DNA of 64,000 nt from Azolla caroliniana (taxonomy: Eukaryota > Polypodiophyta): NCBI GenBank assembly GCA_043228905.1, contig JBHGNT010000002.1:16244001-16308000 (forward strand). Direction: 5' to 3'. Below are positions 32,268-44,905 of the stretch, in pieces. The notes below the pieces were generated by a model. That model saw nothing but the letters and a program-made list of their open reading frames with translations. It made no database searches and was not told where the DNA came from. Both the position numbers and the translations under genes were made by a program. Positions within the stretch are counted from its first letter, which is position 1; the number at the start of each line of letters is the position of its first letter.

Positions 32268-32560
32268 CTTATAAGCTCGAAGCATATCCTCATTAATTTG
32301 AACACTTGTTCAATTAGTCCATCAGACTAAAGCAGGTCTATGCAGACTATGCTCAAGGTAGTTTATAATTCCATAATGGAATTTTGGACCGAAAATTCAC
32401 TAGTAATTGGAAATCGCTCACTTATATATGTTGGTAATTTGACAATGGTGACATTTAGTCACATTAACCATTAATGTCATATGAAAAAGAAATGAGTAAA
32501 GAGATGATAACAAGTGTATGATGTATTTCAAGATGCCTATTTGAGGACAAATGCCAATAA
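32268..32560 (-). pseudogene. Ancient chromovirus integrase remnant
   Basis: The nucleotide sequence around 32275-32460 aligns with the young chromovirus at about 14130-14290 (AAGCATATCCTCA-TAATTTGA, TAGTCCATCAGACT, ATGCTCAAGGTAGTTT). Further similarity around 32510-32560 matches 14610-14650. No frame is open. It shows an older wave of the same lineage. Confidence 0.65.
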
Positions 32561-33296
32561 GCATATAAGTTATGCTCAAGACTCAATGAATGACCAAATG
32601 AAGTAGGATAGGTAATGATTGGTCCAGGTTCAATGTATGTATGTATAATGTTATGCAAAGAAGTGAACGAGTTGGTCAATGGTTACACATAGAGGTAAAA
32701 AGTTAATGCCACATCTCTTTTACATGGGGGCTTGTGGTTGTGTCGACCAATGTGAAGGCTTCGGGTCCATTTGTGATCTTATTAAAAACCCAAAGCGGTG
32801 CAACATTGGGGTTTAAATAGGATTATAGCTAGGTCTAGCATCCATACAACATAAAACCCCTCATAGTGTGCCCTTTTTGTGGGAGGGCCCCCAGATACAT
32901 ATATTTTGCTTGCATAAACGAAGAAGTTATTACACCCAGGGGGTAGTGAATGGCACGAGAGACGAGCATGGATCGGGTGCATAAGAAAGAGAGAGAGAGA
33001 GAGAGAGAGATGGGTGCAATGGCAAAGGGGATGCGGCGAACGAACTAGCTAACTCATGAGCTTGTGAGAGTGTTTTCATTAGAATGAAATGTTGTGTGAT
33101 TTGATCGGCACGAGGGGAAGGGGCAACAAGCAGTGGAGGAATGAAATAGAAGCGCGGAAGAGGATGTCACGAGGCGACCAACCCAACGGGCATAAATGGC
33201 GGTGGTGTGTATGTATGTCGAGTCAATCGAATCGGTCCAAGTGTGAGGTGTTAACGGGCCCGAGAGGATTGATTAAAAATGCATTGCTATTGGGTA

Positions 33297-33331
<35 letters not shown>

Positions 33332-33700
33332 TTGGGTTTGGTTTGGGGGGGGTGTTGATGATAGCAAATAACGAGAGATGCGCCGCCAGCCTAATTACAG
33401 CCATTATCCACACCCTCTTTTTATTTATATACATATATATTTATTTATTTTTGTGTGAGATTAATCATTAATTCATATACATTCCATATACATATTCTAT
33501 TTCGTATTACATATTTTGTGTCGATAATTTTTGGTACAAATAAATAAATAAAAAATGGTTTTTTGACAACCAAAAAACCCAATAATAGAATTGTTTGAGT
33601 ATAATGGGATTAAAATGCATGGAAAATATATAATACCCCCTCCCCATCCCCCCCCCCCCAAATCCATTTGCAGAAGACGGGAATTAATTAATGGAAATCA
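32561..33700. other. Intergenic DNA with microsatellites
   Basis: No gene seen. It contains a GA repeat (about 32989-33010), a TG repeat (33305-33331), an AT-rich stretch (33415-33560) and a C-run (33650-33659). The promoter of the RRM gene is presumably near its right end; I cannot place a start site. Confidence 0.6.
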
Positions 33701-34329
33701 AATTTCGATTTTGATGAAATCCCCACCGTCTCCTCCTCCTCCCCTCTCCTTCCCATTCTCTCCTTCCCTTCCCTTCCCTTTACACAGACAGACAGACAGA
33801 CAGAGGATTACCCTCTTCCTCTGCCTCTGCCTCTGCCTCTGCTTCTGCCTCTGATCAAAGAAGAGATCAGACAAATCTTTTGCCATTCCCATATATAGCC
33901 ATAGATCACCTGAAAGCTTTCTGAGAATTGGGTTTTGCTCTTCCTTCCATCTCCATATTTTCTAATTGGGTTCTCTTCATCTCTGAAAGAAGAAGAAGAA
34001 AAAAAAGAGAAAAAAACAAAAAAAAACAAAGGAAAAGCAGCAGAGAAAGGTTTGATCTTTTCTAATCTCTCGCTATCTATCTATCTATCTATCTATCTAT
34101 CTCTGTAGCCTTAAGTCTTAAGGCTGCTACCCCAACCATGGATCCGACGCCCCTAAATCATTGGTGATGATGGGCAGGTCGGTCTCTCTACAGCCGTTTT
34201 AAGTTCTGGGAAAGCTGCAAACCAATTCAAGCTTGACAGGCAAAAAAAAGAATCAGTTTCATAGGAGAGAGACAGAGAGAGCAGCGATTTGTGAAGAATT
34301 TTAGGAGGAGGAGGAGGAGGGTTAGGGGC
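33701..34329 (+). other. Probable 5' untranslated region of the RRM gene, simple-sequence rich
   Basis: Pyrimidine-rich, with runs of TCTCCTCC, a CAGA tetramer run (about 33785-33803), CTCTGC hexamers (about 33817-33850), CTAT tetramers (34073-34101) and a GGA run just before the ATG (34302-34320). No upstream ORF of note. The assignment as transcribed leader is by position only. Confidence 0.4.
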
Positions 34330-37300
34330 ATGGCGGCTCAGAGAGGGAGTAGTGTGGACACTACTTTGACCAAAATATTTGTGGGCGGTCTGGCATGGGA
34401 AACACAGTGTGAAACCATGCGCCGCTACTTTGAACAATTCGGAGAGATTGTCGAGGCCGTGGTCATCACCGATAAGACCACGGGACGATCTAAAGGCTAT
34501 GGATTTGTGAGGATCCCATCCTTTCTTCTCTCCATTTTCTATCTCCTTTATCTTATGTTATAGCTCTTAATCTCAAATCCCATCAATCATGCCTTAATTC
34601 TCCATCTCTTGATGATGATCTTCATCTCAATTCTCATCTTGTTTAATCTCAAATCCCATCAATCATGCTTTAACTCTCTATCTCTTGTTGGTGATCTTCA
34701 TCTTAATTCTCATCTTGTTGTGTTCCATCTCAAATCTCATCTTAATCTTGGGAACTTAATTAAATCTCAACCATCAAGTTTATTGTCTTGATCTTAGTGG
34801 AATTGGTTTCTCCTCCTTGATCATGAACTTGAAATTAAATTGCTTTTACGTCCCTAATTTTTAAACCCCCAATTGGTCTTATCCTTGATCATCATAAACT
34901 TGAATCATAACCACTATAATCCCAGTCTCTCCTCAAAACAAATCATGATAATGAAAGCTCAATCCTACTAGGCGTAAATCTCATAAAAAACTTTGTATAC
35001 TTCCGGCTGCCAATTCTAGCTACGATCTGTTTTAAGATCTGTTTTAAGCTCCTGAAACGGATCGGAAATGTTAATTAGGGTCTTCCATTCCATAGACCAG
35101 CCTAAAGTCTGAAAGGGTGTTTTTGTCTGTGTTACTAGGTGACATTCCGAGATCCCGAGGCGGCACGGCGGGCATGTATGGATCCTGCACCCATCATCGA
35201 TGGAAGGCGGACAAATTGCAACCTCGCGGCTCTTGGAGCTCACCGATCACGGCCCACCTCCCCCCTCTTCCAAGGCAACCAATAATTATACCATTAATTA
35301 TTTGAAAAGCTTGATTTCTCATCCTCAGTTCTCTTGAATTCCTTTTTCCTTGTTGCTCTCTGTTATAAATACACCAGAGAAGGAACTTATATTTTTTGTG
35401 TGTGTGTCTGGTTTTTGAAAATATCCTTTAATATCTTATCAATCCTCGCTCCTCCCAATCTCAGCAGAGAATCTGTGTCTTTTTCTCCGATTATGGTAAT
35501 TATGGTCTTGTAACTACTATGTTGGGTATTTGGGTTTTATTTTAGGGAAATTTTTATGACCAGGAAGAATTTGTGTCTCTTCACATAATACATTGAAAAA
35601 GTATGCTTGCGCTTTCTCAAAATTATGTCTTTATGGCTCATCAGAAAGCTACTACTAGAGATCCTCTTTATCTTTAACTCTTATCTATACCTGTCCATTC
35701 TCTTTCCATTCCATTGCTTGGTGTTGCTTTCCTAATGTTATTAGAACCTAAAGATCCATGTATCCCTACAACTAATCTCATTATAAATCTCCATCCCCAA
35801 ACTCTATCCATAACAGAATTGACAACCTTTCAGTGGTAATCATGGTCCCCTAATCTTTAAATCGGACAGATGGTTCTTTTGGGGTCCAGCATTATAATTA
35901 ACGACGCTTTACAATCTGTTTTGAGCACCTTTTTCTTATTTATCATTGGGCTCTTGTCGGGCTAAACGGTAGCAACATTACATGGTGTGGTAACACCATT
36001 AAAGGTGTAACATACTTTTTCTCCTTGGCACATTGAAACATGCCACCAGACATTATCATAATTTCGTCGTCTTGTGTTGTGTTGTGTGTGTGTTATGCCA
36101 TGTGCTAGAGAAAAAGTATATACATACGATTGAGTTGAAGTGTCATCGAACCTAATCTCGTAATTTTGATGGGGGGATAGGTGCCCGGTTCATTCCATAC
36201 ATGGGTGACTTTGGCGGCCAAATGTACCATGGCGGTGGAGGAGCTCCTCCTTTCGGACAACCTCTGCATTTCCCGTATCCGCAAGGTTTCCCCTTCCCCC
36301 CTCCCTTCGGGTAAGCTCAATTTTTCTTAGACAAAAAACCTTGGACTCGTGTCCAAAGTATGAAAGAATGTTGTGTAGCATGCATGCGTGTATGAATGTA
36401 TGTATCAGTATGTAATGCATGAATGATGTGCGTCTCTGTGTGTGTAGGGGGGTGTACACAAACACCCATCCATCCATAAGTTTGTATGTTCACATGTTTG
36501 TACATAAAACAAATGTAAAGTATGTACGCATGTAAAGTATATGTGTGTGTACGTATGCAATACTTGTTTCCATGTATGCACAAGACAAGTCAAATACTAA
36601 TAACTCAATGAATTTATGTATTAAAAAGTATGTGTTGGATGCTCTTGTTTTCCTTGGATGGAAAAGATCATATCTCATGTTTAGTATAGGTTTTCCTTTC
36701 CTTTTTAAAATGTACACCCTTATGCTTATGTGTGATGGTTAACAGGTACCCACCCTATGGGCCAGAGTTTTATGGAGCCCAGGTATGGAATCACCCAGTT
36801 TTCTATCTCTTCAATCTTATCCACTTAATCCATCTAATCCTAATCTTTAGTGTATATGCAATTTGTACTATTGCACATGAAACAAGGTGTGAGGAAGCTA
36901 TATGCTAGGATAGATGGTCTTGTGGTGGGCCTTTGAGCTATAGTATCATCATCATTATTATTTCTTGTTGCATTATTGGGTGACATGAGTTTTGGAGCTA
37001 CAATGTGAAATCCGGATCAAATAAAAGTTGCAATTGGAGAGTCTATTGCTTTACATGGAAAGTTTAGACCAAATACTCAAGTAGCGTGTGCACAAGAGAG
37101 AGAGAGAGAGAGAGAGTGTGTGGAAAATGTTAAAGAAAGAAGAAATTTCAAAGACACACGATTCGGGTGCTGTTGTCTCCTTCTTGTCACAGGAATGATC
37201 TGTTTGGATTCCATGTACATTAAAGAATTTACTTGGATTTTTAACATTTTGAAGTGAGAAAAAAAGATGGTTTACCTTCGATTTTCAAGTAGATGGGCCT

Positions 37301-37763
37301 ACTTAAATGTCAGTGTTGTGATGCAGGGTATGTACCCTTTTATGGGCCCACAATTCCCATCTGTATATACACCACAAAGTCCTTTCCATCAACTCCATGA
37401 TTCTCAAGGGGCCGGCACCATAGCGCCACCGCAGGCACAAGCAATGACTCCGCTAAGCCCCCCTCACCCACCTCTCATTGGTTCTCCCTACATCCCCTCC
37501 CACATGCAGCCTCACCTTGTTCCTATCCCCTTCCACTCACCCACAGGTAACAAACATATCCATACACAAAAGACACATCTAAAGGTTGCGAGATGTCATT
37601 ATCTTAGTGTGTATCGTTTTGACATTCTATGTCTATGCATATATGTCTTGGTGTGTTAGGTGTTGTTCCTGCACCTGGGCCTTCATCACAACGTTTCGGG
37701 CTGCCATCTCCATCGGCACAACCTTTCACTCCTGGGGGTAGCTCTGAACAATCATCGGGTTGA
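34330..37763 (+). CDS. Single-RRM RNA-binding protein, six exons, 267 aa (plant RBM24/38- or ARP1-like)
   Basis: Exons 34330-34506, 35139-35274, 36181-36310, 36746-36782, 37327-37546 and 37660-37763 sum to 804 nt, an open frame of 267 codons plus TGA. The RRM spans residues 14-90: RNP2 is KIFVGGL (15-21) and RNP1 KGYGFVTF (55-62), split by intron 1. [20 protein letters not shown] and [16 protein letters not shown] are typical of plant one-RRM proteins of this type. The C-terminal half is Pro/Gly/Phe/Tyr-rich without known domains, a likely disordered region. The ATG at 34330 fits the family start and has G at -3 and +4. The likely role is binding mRNA in nucleus or cytoplasm. It is the only intact host gene in the window. 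Confidence 0.93.
35275..36180 (+). other. Apparent GC-AG intron of the RRM gene
   Basis: Exon 2 ends CCAAG and the next bases are GCAACC; reading on in frame gives a TAA within three codons. Splicing from GC at 35275 to AG at 36180 joins …SPLFQ-G to [12 protein letters not shown] in frame, and the total CDS is then a multiple of three. No GT donor lies close enough to keep the RRM intact and the frame. The other four introns are GT-AG. Confidence 0.75.
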
Positions 37764-40700
37764 TGGTATGGATTGTCATCGCATCAAATTATGCCGATCA
37801 AGGACTCGAAACCAACTACGAAAATAATGAAGGAGAGTGAGTTCCTCGTGAAACTTTGGAAAATTCATGGGAAATCTATCTCTTCTAATGCACATGGATT
37901 AATTCGGAAGGGGGTGGTCAAGGTGGTGGTAATGGGGGTGGATTACGATCGTATGTACGTCTTCAACAGACGAAGAAGGTCACCCCCTCATACACTAAAC
38001 ATTATGGGGAGGTACAATCTATGGCAATTATTGTCAGTCCCTGCTGTCAATGTTCATAATTACATAAGCATATGATGACTAAAGGCCTCTTGGCAATAAG
38101 GTGACTATCAAAATCATGCATAATTACTGCTAACATGCACATAGACACACACACACACACACACACACATCACACAACACATGGACTGTTCCTTACATCC
38201 ATGCACACATCCCTTACACACCCCCTCTCGAAAACAATGTTTCAATTTGATGGCCATCTTGGCTAATATCGTGTACATTTCCTTTGTTTCCCATGTGATA
38301 ACTAAATAAGACAATAATTATAGGAAAGGCTACTACATTTTTAGAACACAAGATTTACATGGATTCTTCTTGAAACAATGTTTCCTGACAAATGCTAGAG
38401 GTGTGTATAATGACCCTCCCACAATTTTGTCATCATGTGGGAACTGCATACTTACTCTTCCTGGCTAAATTTTACATGCACGACATTATGGTACCAAGAT
38501 CATTGCGGCTCTTGTAAATTCCTTCATTGTCACTTAATAACATATGCCGAGGTCATTCATTAATAACAATGGCCTTGGCTTCCATAAATTATATCTGATT
38601 TTTTTGGTTCATTTGTTCTATTTCTGATTGTATTCTTGGTTTATATTCCGCAAATTTTGATAATATGCAAAACATCCTTCCTTTCTAGACATTCACATTC
38701 ATTTGCCAGGGTTACTTTTTGAATGTTTTATTAATGTGATTTATGTGCTATGTGTTTATAGAGGCTATATATACACGCAATTCATCTTCTTTAAGGCAGA
38801 GGTAATCGACGATTTATCAATAAACATGCATGTGTGGAATATGCTACCTTGCACTTTCGTGATAGGCAATGGGCATTAAAGAGCGGTTTGTCGCATGCAA
38901 TAATGTGGGAAATTTAAATTTCATCTGTTCCCAAGGACTCGATTGACAGTAATTACGGATTTAAAAACAAACACATTTGCAATTCAACAGTAATGAATGT
39001 TTTACTTGATTAGACCACCGACAATTATACAGAAGCAAATTCACAATCGCTTGTTTTATATACCCTTTTTCGTTATCGAGGATCAATATGCCAGATTCCA
39101 TTCTCCACCAGTTTTAGATTAGGGTTTGCATTTATTAAGAACAGAGTTTAGTTTCTAGCAAATCTTATACAACATGAATTTTGGCAAATCCGACCTGCTG
39201 ATTGGCCTCGTTAGCAAGCGTTCATCTACCACAGTTTATGCTACAAAGGATATATATGATTCAATTAGTTATGCTCAACTGTTCTGGATCAACGCCCTAA
39301 TAAACTTTCCCTTCGTACGCAAAGTTATAATAATGAACGTCAAGTGCAGGATTTGTAAACGTTGCTCGTTAACGACAGAAGGATAGAACTACATGAACTA
39401 TACGCTACCGGTTTAGACGAAAGATACTCATACTGGATATTCAAAACCCATCATTTCTCGATGAAATGAAAAATGTCTAAACTCGGGGACCAAATCTATA
39501 TACAGAATGCAGAGTTATTATCTTAACAATTTGCATCAAAAGGAAAGGGGTTATAATTGCAAAACAGGAATTGAACAAATGTAGCGCCATGGATTGGGCA
39601 AATACCTTAAATATGAGTCAAGGCAGCTCACCTTACGACGCTAGAATTCAGTATACCTGCTAAAGATGATCAAGGAGAGAGATTCAAGGGAGGTAAAAGC
39701 CCTCAGCTACTCCTTGATTATGTAAAATCCAAACAGCAGGGCACAGCAAAAGATTCAACAAAACTGCAGGTTTGCATGCAACATATAACGGTTCAATAAT
39801 AAAGTTATGATAAAACGACAGCGGCAACGGCATACACACAAAGACACACACACCCCCATAGATTGACCTAGAGGAAAACATCAAACAGGGCGCACAAGAT
39901 ACAGCGAACCCCCATACTATCGTGAAGAATCAAGGCAGCTATTGACTCAGAGAGAAAAGAAAAGTACAAGAGAAAAGGCTTCACAACATGGACAGAAAGG
40001 CAAACAATGGCGAGCTTCAGCCTGCAGATGAAGCGTTGTCGGCACAGTGTTAATTAAACAACTACTACGTCCCGAAAGATGGTTTGTTTTATGCAGAGTG
40101 TTTATCTCATCATCAGCCCGCCCGCACAGACAGGGAAGGAACTCGTATATCTCTACCTCTTCAGATTTATATACATTCTAGGGCTAGGGTTTCGGAATTA
40201 TATACATACATTATTACATAATACATTTCTGTACACGTGTTCACACACTGACTGCTGAAGGGCCAAACGTAGTAGTCGGTCACACATCTTCATAGTCTCG
40301 TGGACACCATCAACAAACACACCACACTAACTTGTCATCCCTTCTTCGTGCAGATAAAATGAAATAAATCGTTGAGTGCCTGAATTCACGATGCCCTCAA
40401 TACAATGGTGCAATTTCAAATGCTCAGAATACGTTTTCAATACATACGTTTGGCCCAGGTGCGTATGTTAGCCACCCGTGGATGTGGATGTCCCCAATTG
40501 GTTACCAAATGTTGCAATGGGGGGAACCACACCTTTCCAGGGGAGAGAGGGGGGTATGTTCTTCTTCTCATCAAATTGTGGGGGATGGTGGTGCAACATC
40601 AAGACTAGGATGTGGTTGGGTTGTGGAGGCATTTGTGGGCAGGGGAGTGGTAGTGGTGGTTTATTCCAAGTGTCAAAAAAGGGTGGGGTGGTCGAGGGAT

Positions 40701-41285
40701 GGCAAGGCAATCAAGACTTCAACGGGGTGGATCATCTGCGCTTGCCTTGACTCAATGCATAGCTCTACTCCTAGGTAAACAGAAGTCTCGTCCAAGGTTC
40801 CAATGACCATCTAATTTTCAACTTCCATATCACTCCTAACACTCGACCTTGATCTCCATGAAAACGTAACCACTTCATTTATGTCCAAAAAGTACAGAAA
40901 ACCATGCTAACCATTTGGAAATATGTGTGCTCCACTTGAAGGAGACACACTTCGACAAACTTCACGCACATTTCTACAAATGTGGTGTTGTGATCCCATA
41001 CTAACAAAAACATGCACATAAGTACATTGAGAACACTTCACATTTACACGTATACATGTAGCTTTATCCAAACCCACATTTGCACATTCACCCCCGCTCA
41101 AATACAACCATAAAACACACACAAATTCATGCTCATGTTTATAGCAAACACAAATGAACATTTGCACATATACACACATCACATTGCTTCAATTTCACAT
41201 AAAAACATATTTACTCACATAACACTTATGAATACACTAGTATGTTTCTGTGGAGACCGTTTATCAAATACAAGTGCATTATCCC
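37764..41285. other. Intergenic region downstream of the RRM gene
   Basis: The first few hundred bases are presumably 3' UTR. An AC repeat lies at about 38144-38168. A G-rich stretch (40480-40720) is open in three plus-strand frames and one minus-strand frame, with no recognisable domain and no splice context that extends them; I do not call it a gene. GGGGAA repeats lie at about 41362-41380. Nothing else recognised. Confidence 0.55.
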
Positions 41286-41722
41286 TGTTACGAAGGCGCT
41301 ACGGCTCTTCTGTGTGCACAATGGATCGTGATGTGCTGGATCGTTCAGTGCTCAAGATAGAAAGGGGAAGGGGAAGGGGAAGGAGGCTTACCTCTGTACA
41401 ATCCAAAAAGCTTCTACTTCATTACACGCAGAGCTCAACTCACTCTCGTCTGTTTTTTGTTTTTCTGTTCTTACCACTCTCTACACTACTCTCACTCTTC
41501 TCTTTCTTCTTACTTTTCTACTTTTTTACCTAAGTTATAAGTGACTTATATATGCAGCTAATTATAGCTGTCAATAGCTAAATAGTTGTCAGTAGCTAAA
41601 TAGTTGTGCATAGCTAAATATCTGTTTCACCTTTATGTCCACTAGTAGCTAATTAGCTAATAGCTACTATAGCTTATTTCTGAATAAGCATCACATAGCT
41701 TTGTTGAGCTTGCTTCTCAACA
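41286..41722. mobile_element. Solo LTR (437 bp), TSD ATCCC
   Basis: TGTTACGAAGG…TTGCTTCTCAACA flanked by perfect 5-bp repeats ATCCC (41281-41285, 41723-41727). Its TAGCTAAATAGTTGT-like repeats are at 41575-41620. No coding sequence. Likely Copia by its ends (minus-strand TGTTGAGAAGCAAGCTC resembles the Copia-B and Copia-D LTR starts). Confidence 0.82.
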
Positions 41723-41727
41723 ATCCC

Positions 41728-42026
41728 GTGCACCGAGTGTGCATTTACAAGTGATGCCACAAAATCAATTGAAGAGGCCCAATTTAAGAACACTAAAATT
41801 CTTTGATCAATTGGTCGTTATGACATTGCACAAAAAAACTCATCAAGCTTCATCAAGCCCATGCTTCTTGGTGTTCCTTTGTGTTAGCATTATTCATAGA
41901 ATTCAGGATCTAAGAGGATGTTGGACAACTCCTAACGAACTCGACAATGGGAGAGTAGCAAAGGAAGGAGACAAGAGTATCACAAGGTACTCCTAGAGTT
42001 GGAATGTCATTTCACTTAACTCTCAA
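41728..42026. other. Short intergenic stretch, no gene recognised
   Basis: One 85-codon open frame (41739-41996) has no recognisable motif. Position between a solo LTR and a Copia LTR suggests old transposon DNA. Confidence 0.4.
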
Positions 42027-42640
42027 TGTTGTGAAATCAAGGAAGTACAATGTGTTGCAACAATGTACGCCAAAACATAAACGATCTATATGTAATTAAT
42101 GAGAGCAAGACGGAAGCACAATGGGAGGATGATCAATGAGAATGTGAGTGTGTGAGTGAGTAGTGAAACACAATGTAGGCACACATAATTATTCTCACTA
42201 TCATAAAAAACAAACTTTACAAGTATATGTATCTAAGGTACATTTTAGGGTTAACTTAACCTTTTTGGCTATCTACATAAATAGGCCATACAATATGTAT
42301 ATGTCCAGAAAATACATACACACTACGAGTTTAACATCTGGGGCAAAATCAAGCATTGTCGAGGGTAAACAAAGTTCTTGTTATAGAATAGAATATTAAG
42401 CAAGATGAAAGAGCGATTAGATATTAATCTAGATCACTAATCACATATCAATATAATCTCTACATAGAGCTCATAGGTAATGCTCTTCTATATATAATCC
42501 AAAATGATTGAGATACATGAGTTTATGGCCCACTAGATGATGAGATGCATGCATACTATTTACATCATGAAGTCATGTTAACTAAAGCTTAAGACTAAGA
42601 TAGGTATAATATGATTCATTACATGCATGAGTTCATAACA
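42027..42640 (-). repeat. Copia-E 3' LTR
   Basis: TGTTGTGAAATC…GTTCATAACA; the right end is followed by CTCCCCCTCATC, the complement of a polypurine tract, as expected for a reverse-strand Copia. The ends form an imperfect inverted repeat (TGTTRTGAA). The left boundary is judged only from that repeat. Confidence 0.65.
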
Positions 42641-42641
42641 C

Positions 42642-43437
42642 TCCCCCTCATCTCATCATCATTGTTTTAGCTCATTAGCTCTAATATTCTTCCGAGTCCA
42701 AGAGAAGGAATGTTCAACCAATGTTTTGATGTAGGTAAGCTTTTGGTAAAAATATCTCAGCATGATTTGAAGATGTTGCAACTAATGTTTGCTTTGTCAA
42801 TCGCCAAGAGATTGTTGTGCCACCAACAAGGAAAACATATCCTGTTTTTGATTTGTCAACATGAGGGTCATATAAGAACCCTGCGTTAGAATAACTTATC
42901 AATTGACTGTGCATAGAACCGTTGGTAAAGAAAAGACCCATATCTTTAGTGCCTCGTAATTATCAAAAAATTTGCTTAATTCCAGTCCAGTGTCGCATGG
43001 TAGGATCGTGACTATACCGAGCCAGCAAATTGATAGCGAACGAAATGTCCGGACGTGTACAATTGGCCAAGTACATAAGTGCACCAACAACAACCATGTA
43101 AGGATACTATGGTCCCAATGTTGGCTCATTAGAAGATCTTGGCTGAAATGGGTCACGAGATGGATCTAGAGAGCGCACTAACATAGGAGTTCTAATAGAA
43201 TGAGCTTGATCCATAGAAAACTGTTGTAATATTTTATGGATATAAGAGGTATGATGAAGAAGAATTCCATTAGATAGGTGCTCGATCTGAAGACCCAAGT
43301 AGAATGTAGTTAAACCGAGGTCTTTCATTTCAAATTGGCAGCGAAGCATAGCAACAACATCGTCAATAGCATTGGATGTTCCAATAATATTGGGATCATC
43401 AACATAATAGAGCTGCTGACGTTTAGATGCCTTATTC
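42642..43437 (-). pseudogene. Copia-E reverse transcriptase C-terminus and RNase H
   Basis: Minus-strand YYVDDPNIIGTSNAIDD, FEMKDLGLTTFYLGLQIEHL, IHKILQQFSMDQAHSIRTPM, then in other frames ALMYLANCTRPDISFAINLL and RNase H SYSNAGFLYDPHVDKSKTGY … SWRLTKQTLVATSSNHAEI. The first catalytic Asp of RNase H (usually YADAG) is Asn (YSNAG). It begins abruptly at the YVDD box, fused to the gag-like gene at 43438. Confidence 0.82.
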
Positions 43438-43686
43438 GGTGTGGTTTCCGGCCAAGTCCTATTTTTTAGCTTGATGGCGTGTGTTGGGGGTACCAATAAT
43501 GTTAGCCATTGGGGTAACCCACACCATGCCTTCTTCTCTTCCACAACGGATGCGATGCCTGCTCGTAGAGAGTTGGCTATAATTACTGACCAATCCACCT
43601 TGAGGCCTTTGAATGTTGCTATGATAAATCCGACCCGATTCTTTGGCATGGCCAGTGGTCTACTATGCCCAAATTCGTATTCTAAT
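43438..43686 (-). pseudogene. Gag-like protein of unknown family, C-terminal part
   Basis: LEYEFGHSRPLAMPKNRVGF, FKGLKVDWSVIIANSLRAG and GLPQWLTLLVPPTHAIKLKN. It is the continuation of 48883-49243; Copia-B, with TSD CTAAT, lies between the halves. It is homologous to the segment near 24958-25130. Function unknown; probably transposon-derived. Confidence 0.6.
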
Positions 43687-44138
43687 TGTAAAAGTGAAGG
43701 TGCGGAAGCATTAGACAACCGGCTTAGCCGGATAGCAACAGAGAGAGAGAGAGAGAGGGAGATTAACACACAGAAGGTACGTAGGAGAGACAGAGAAAGA
43801 TCAGAACAACTTAAATATATTATCAACAACTCTGTAAAATTCTTTGTACATACAATGTGCTCAACAACACTATTTATACAAGTCCTAAGAGGACTAACAA
43901 AAGTACAATGTACTTCAATTCTCACACGAGCGTTTGACACTAACTACGAGACATTACCTACCTAGTAGTCTAGGCTGCTACTAGGCTTCCGGTTACTGCT
44001 TGATCCGGCTAACCGGCTCCCCAGCTCACCGACTCACTTGCTCACTGGCTTGCTTGCTCACCGGCTCATCCTTCCGAATGCCGATCCGGCTTAGGCTTAT
44101 TCAGCCGATCCGGATCCGGTTGAGCTTGTTGCTTAACA
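43687..44138 (-). repeat. Copia-B 3' LTR
   Basis: TGTAAAAGTGAAGG…TTGTTGCTTAACA. It shares with 48422-48882 the GACAACCGGCTTAGCCGGAT stretch, the GA run and TTTATACAAGTCCTAAGAGG. The two LTRs differ by several substitutions and small indels. Confidence 0.93.
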
Positions 44139-44569
44139 CTCCCCCTCAAGCTCAACTTGAGGTCAGATCGTAGTGTTAGTTTCCATGGCAGCCGGTCCTT
44201 CCACCCGGCCCCTTTTGGTGTCACTTTGCCTCACTCGCGCTCCTCGTCCGGTCCAGTCCCATTTGCCGAGACCCTTCTGATTCTGCGCACCTCGACCTCC
44301 TCGATCGGCTTGTCTGCTCAACAGGCCACTGTTGGCTGCTTTTTGCTGCTCCACGCAACAGCCACGCTACCAAGGGAAAACATATAGCCGGAGGTGGATC
44401 GACGATCCGATGCATCACCGGCCTAGTCAGGATTTGTATATCCGACTAGTTCTTCGGTTATACCATGCCGGTATAACAGTCCCCGGTCCTTCGTGCCACT
44501 CACATACCGGAGTATCTGGTGTGCGCATTGAAGGTGCTCAACGGTCGGCTTCTACATGAACTGGCTGAT

Positions 44570-44787
44570 CACTCCGACCGGGTAACTGAGGTCGGGTCGA
44601 GTGATTGTCAAGTATATCATGCTTCTGACGATTTGTCGGAACCGTTTCTCATCGCAGGCCGGTCCGGAGTTGGGACAACACTCCGACCGGGTAACTGAGG
44701 TCGGGTCGAGTGATTGTCAAGTATATCATGCTTCCGACGATTTGTCGGAACCGTTTCTCATCGCAGGCCGGTCCGGAGTTGGGACAA
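44570..44787. repeat. 109-bp tandem duplication in Copia-B RNase H region
   Basis: The unit from CACTCCGACCGGGTAACTG to GGAGTTGGGACAA occurs at 44570-44678 and again at 44679-44787, with one visible difference (CTTCTGACG, CTTCCGACG). 109 is not a multiple of three, so it shifts the frame of the minus-strand RFRQIVGSMIYLTITRPD motif. Confidence 0.9.
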
Positions 44788-44905
44788 AGCTTCTAGTTCC
44801 GGTCCAGGGGTGCGGAGACAGGTGGGCACTCTATCATACTGAACTTGTACAACATATTCAACACATAGTGTTGTTGTGAGAGCAATATGCCTTCGGAGGT
44901 TCGGA

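Noticed and set aside
40405-40778. Possible exon of an unknown gene (G-rich, open in four frames)
   Set aside because: No recognisable motif, a stop immediately before the best minus-strand frame, and no splice sites giving an extended product.
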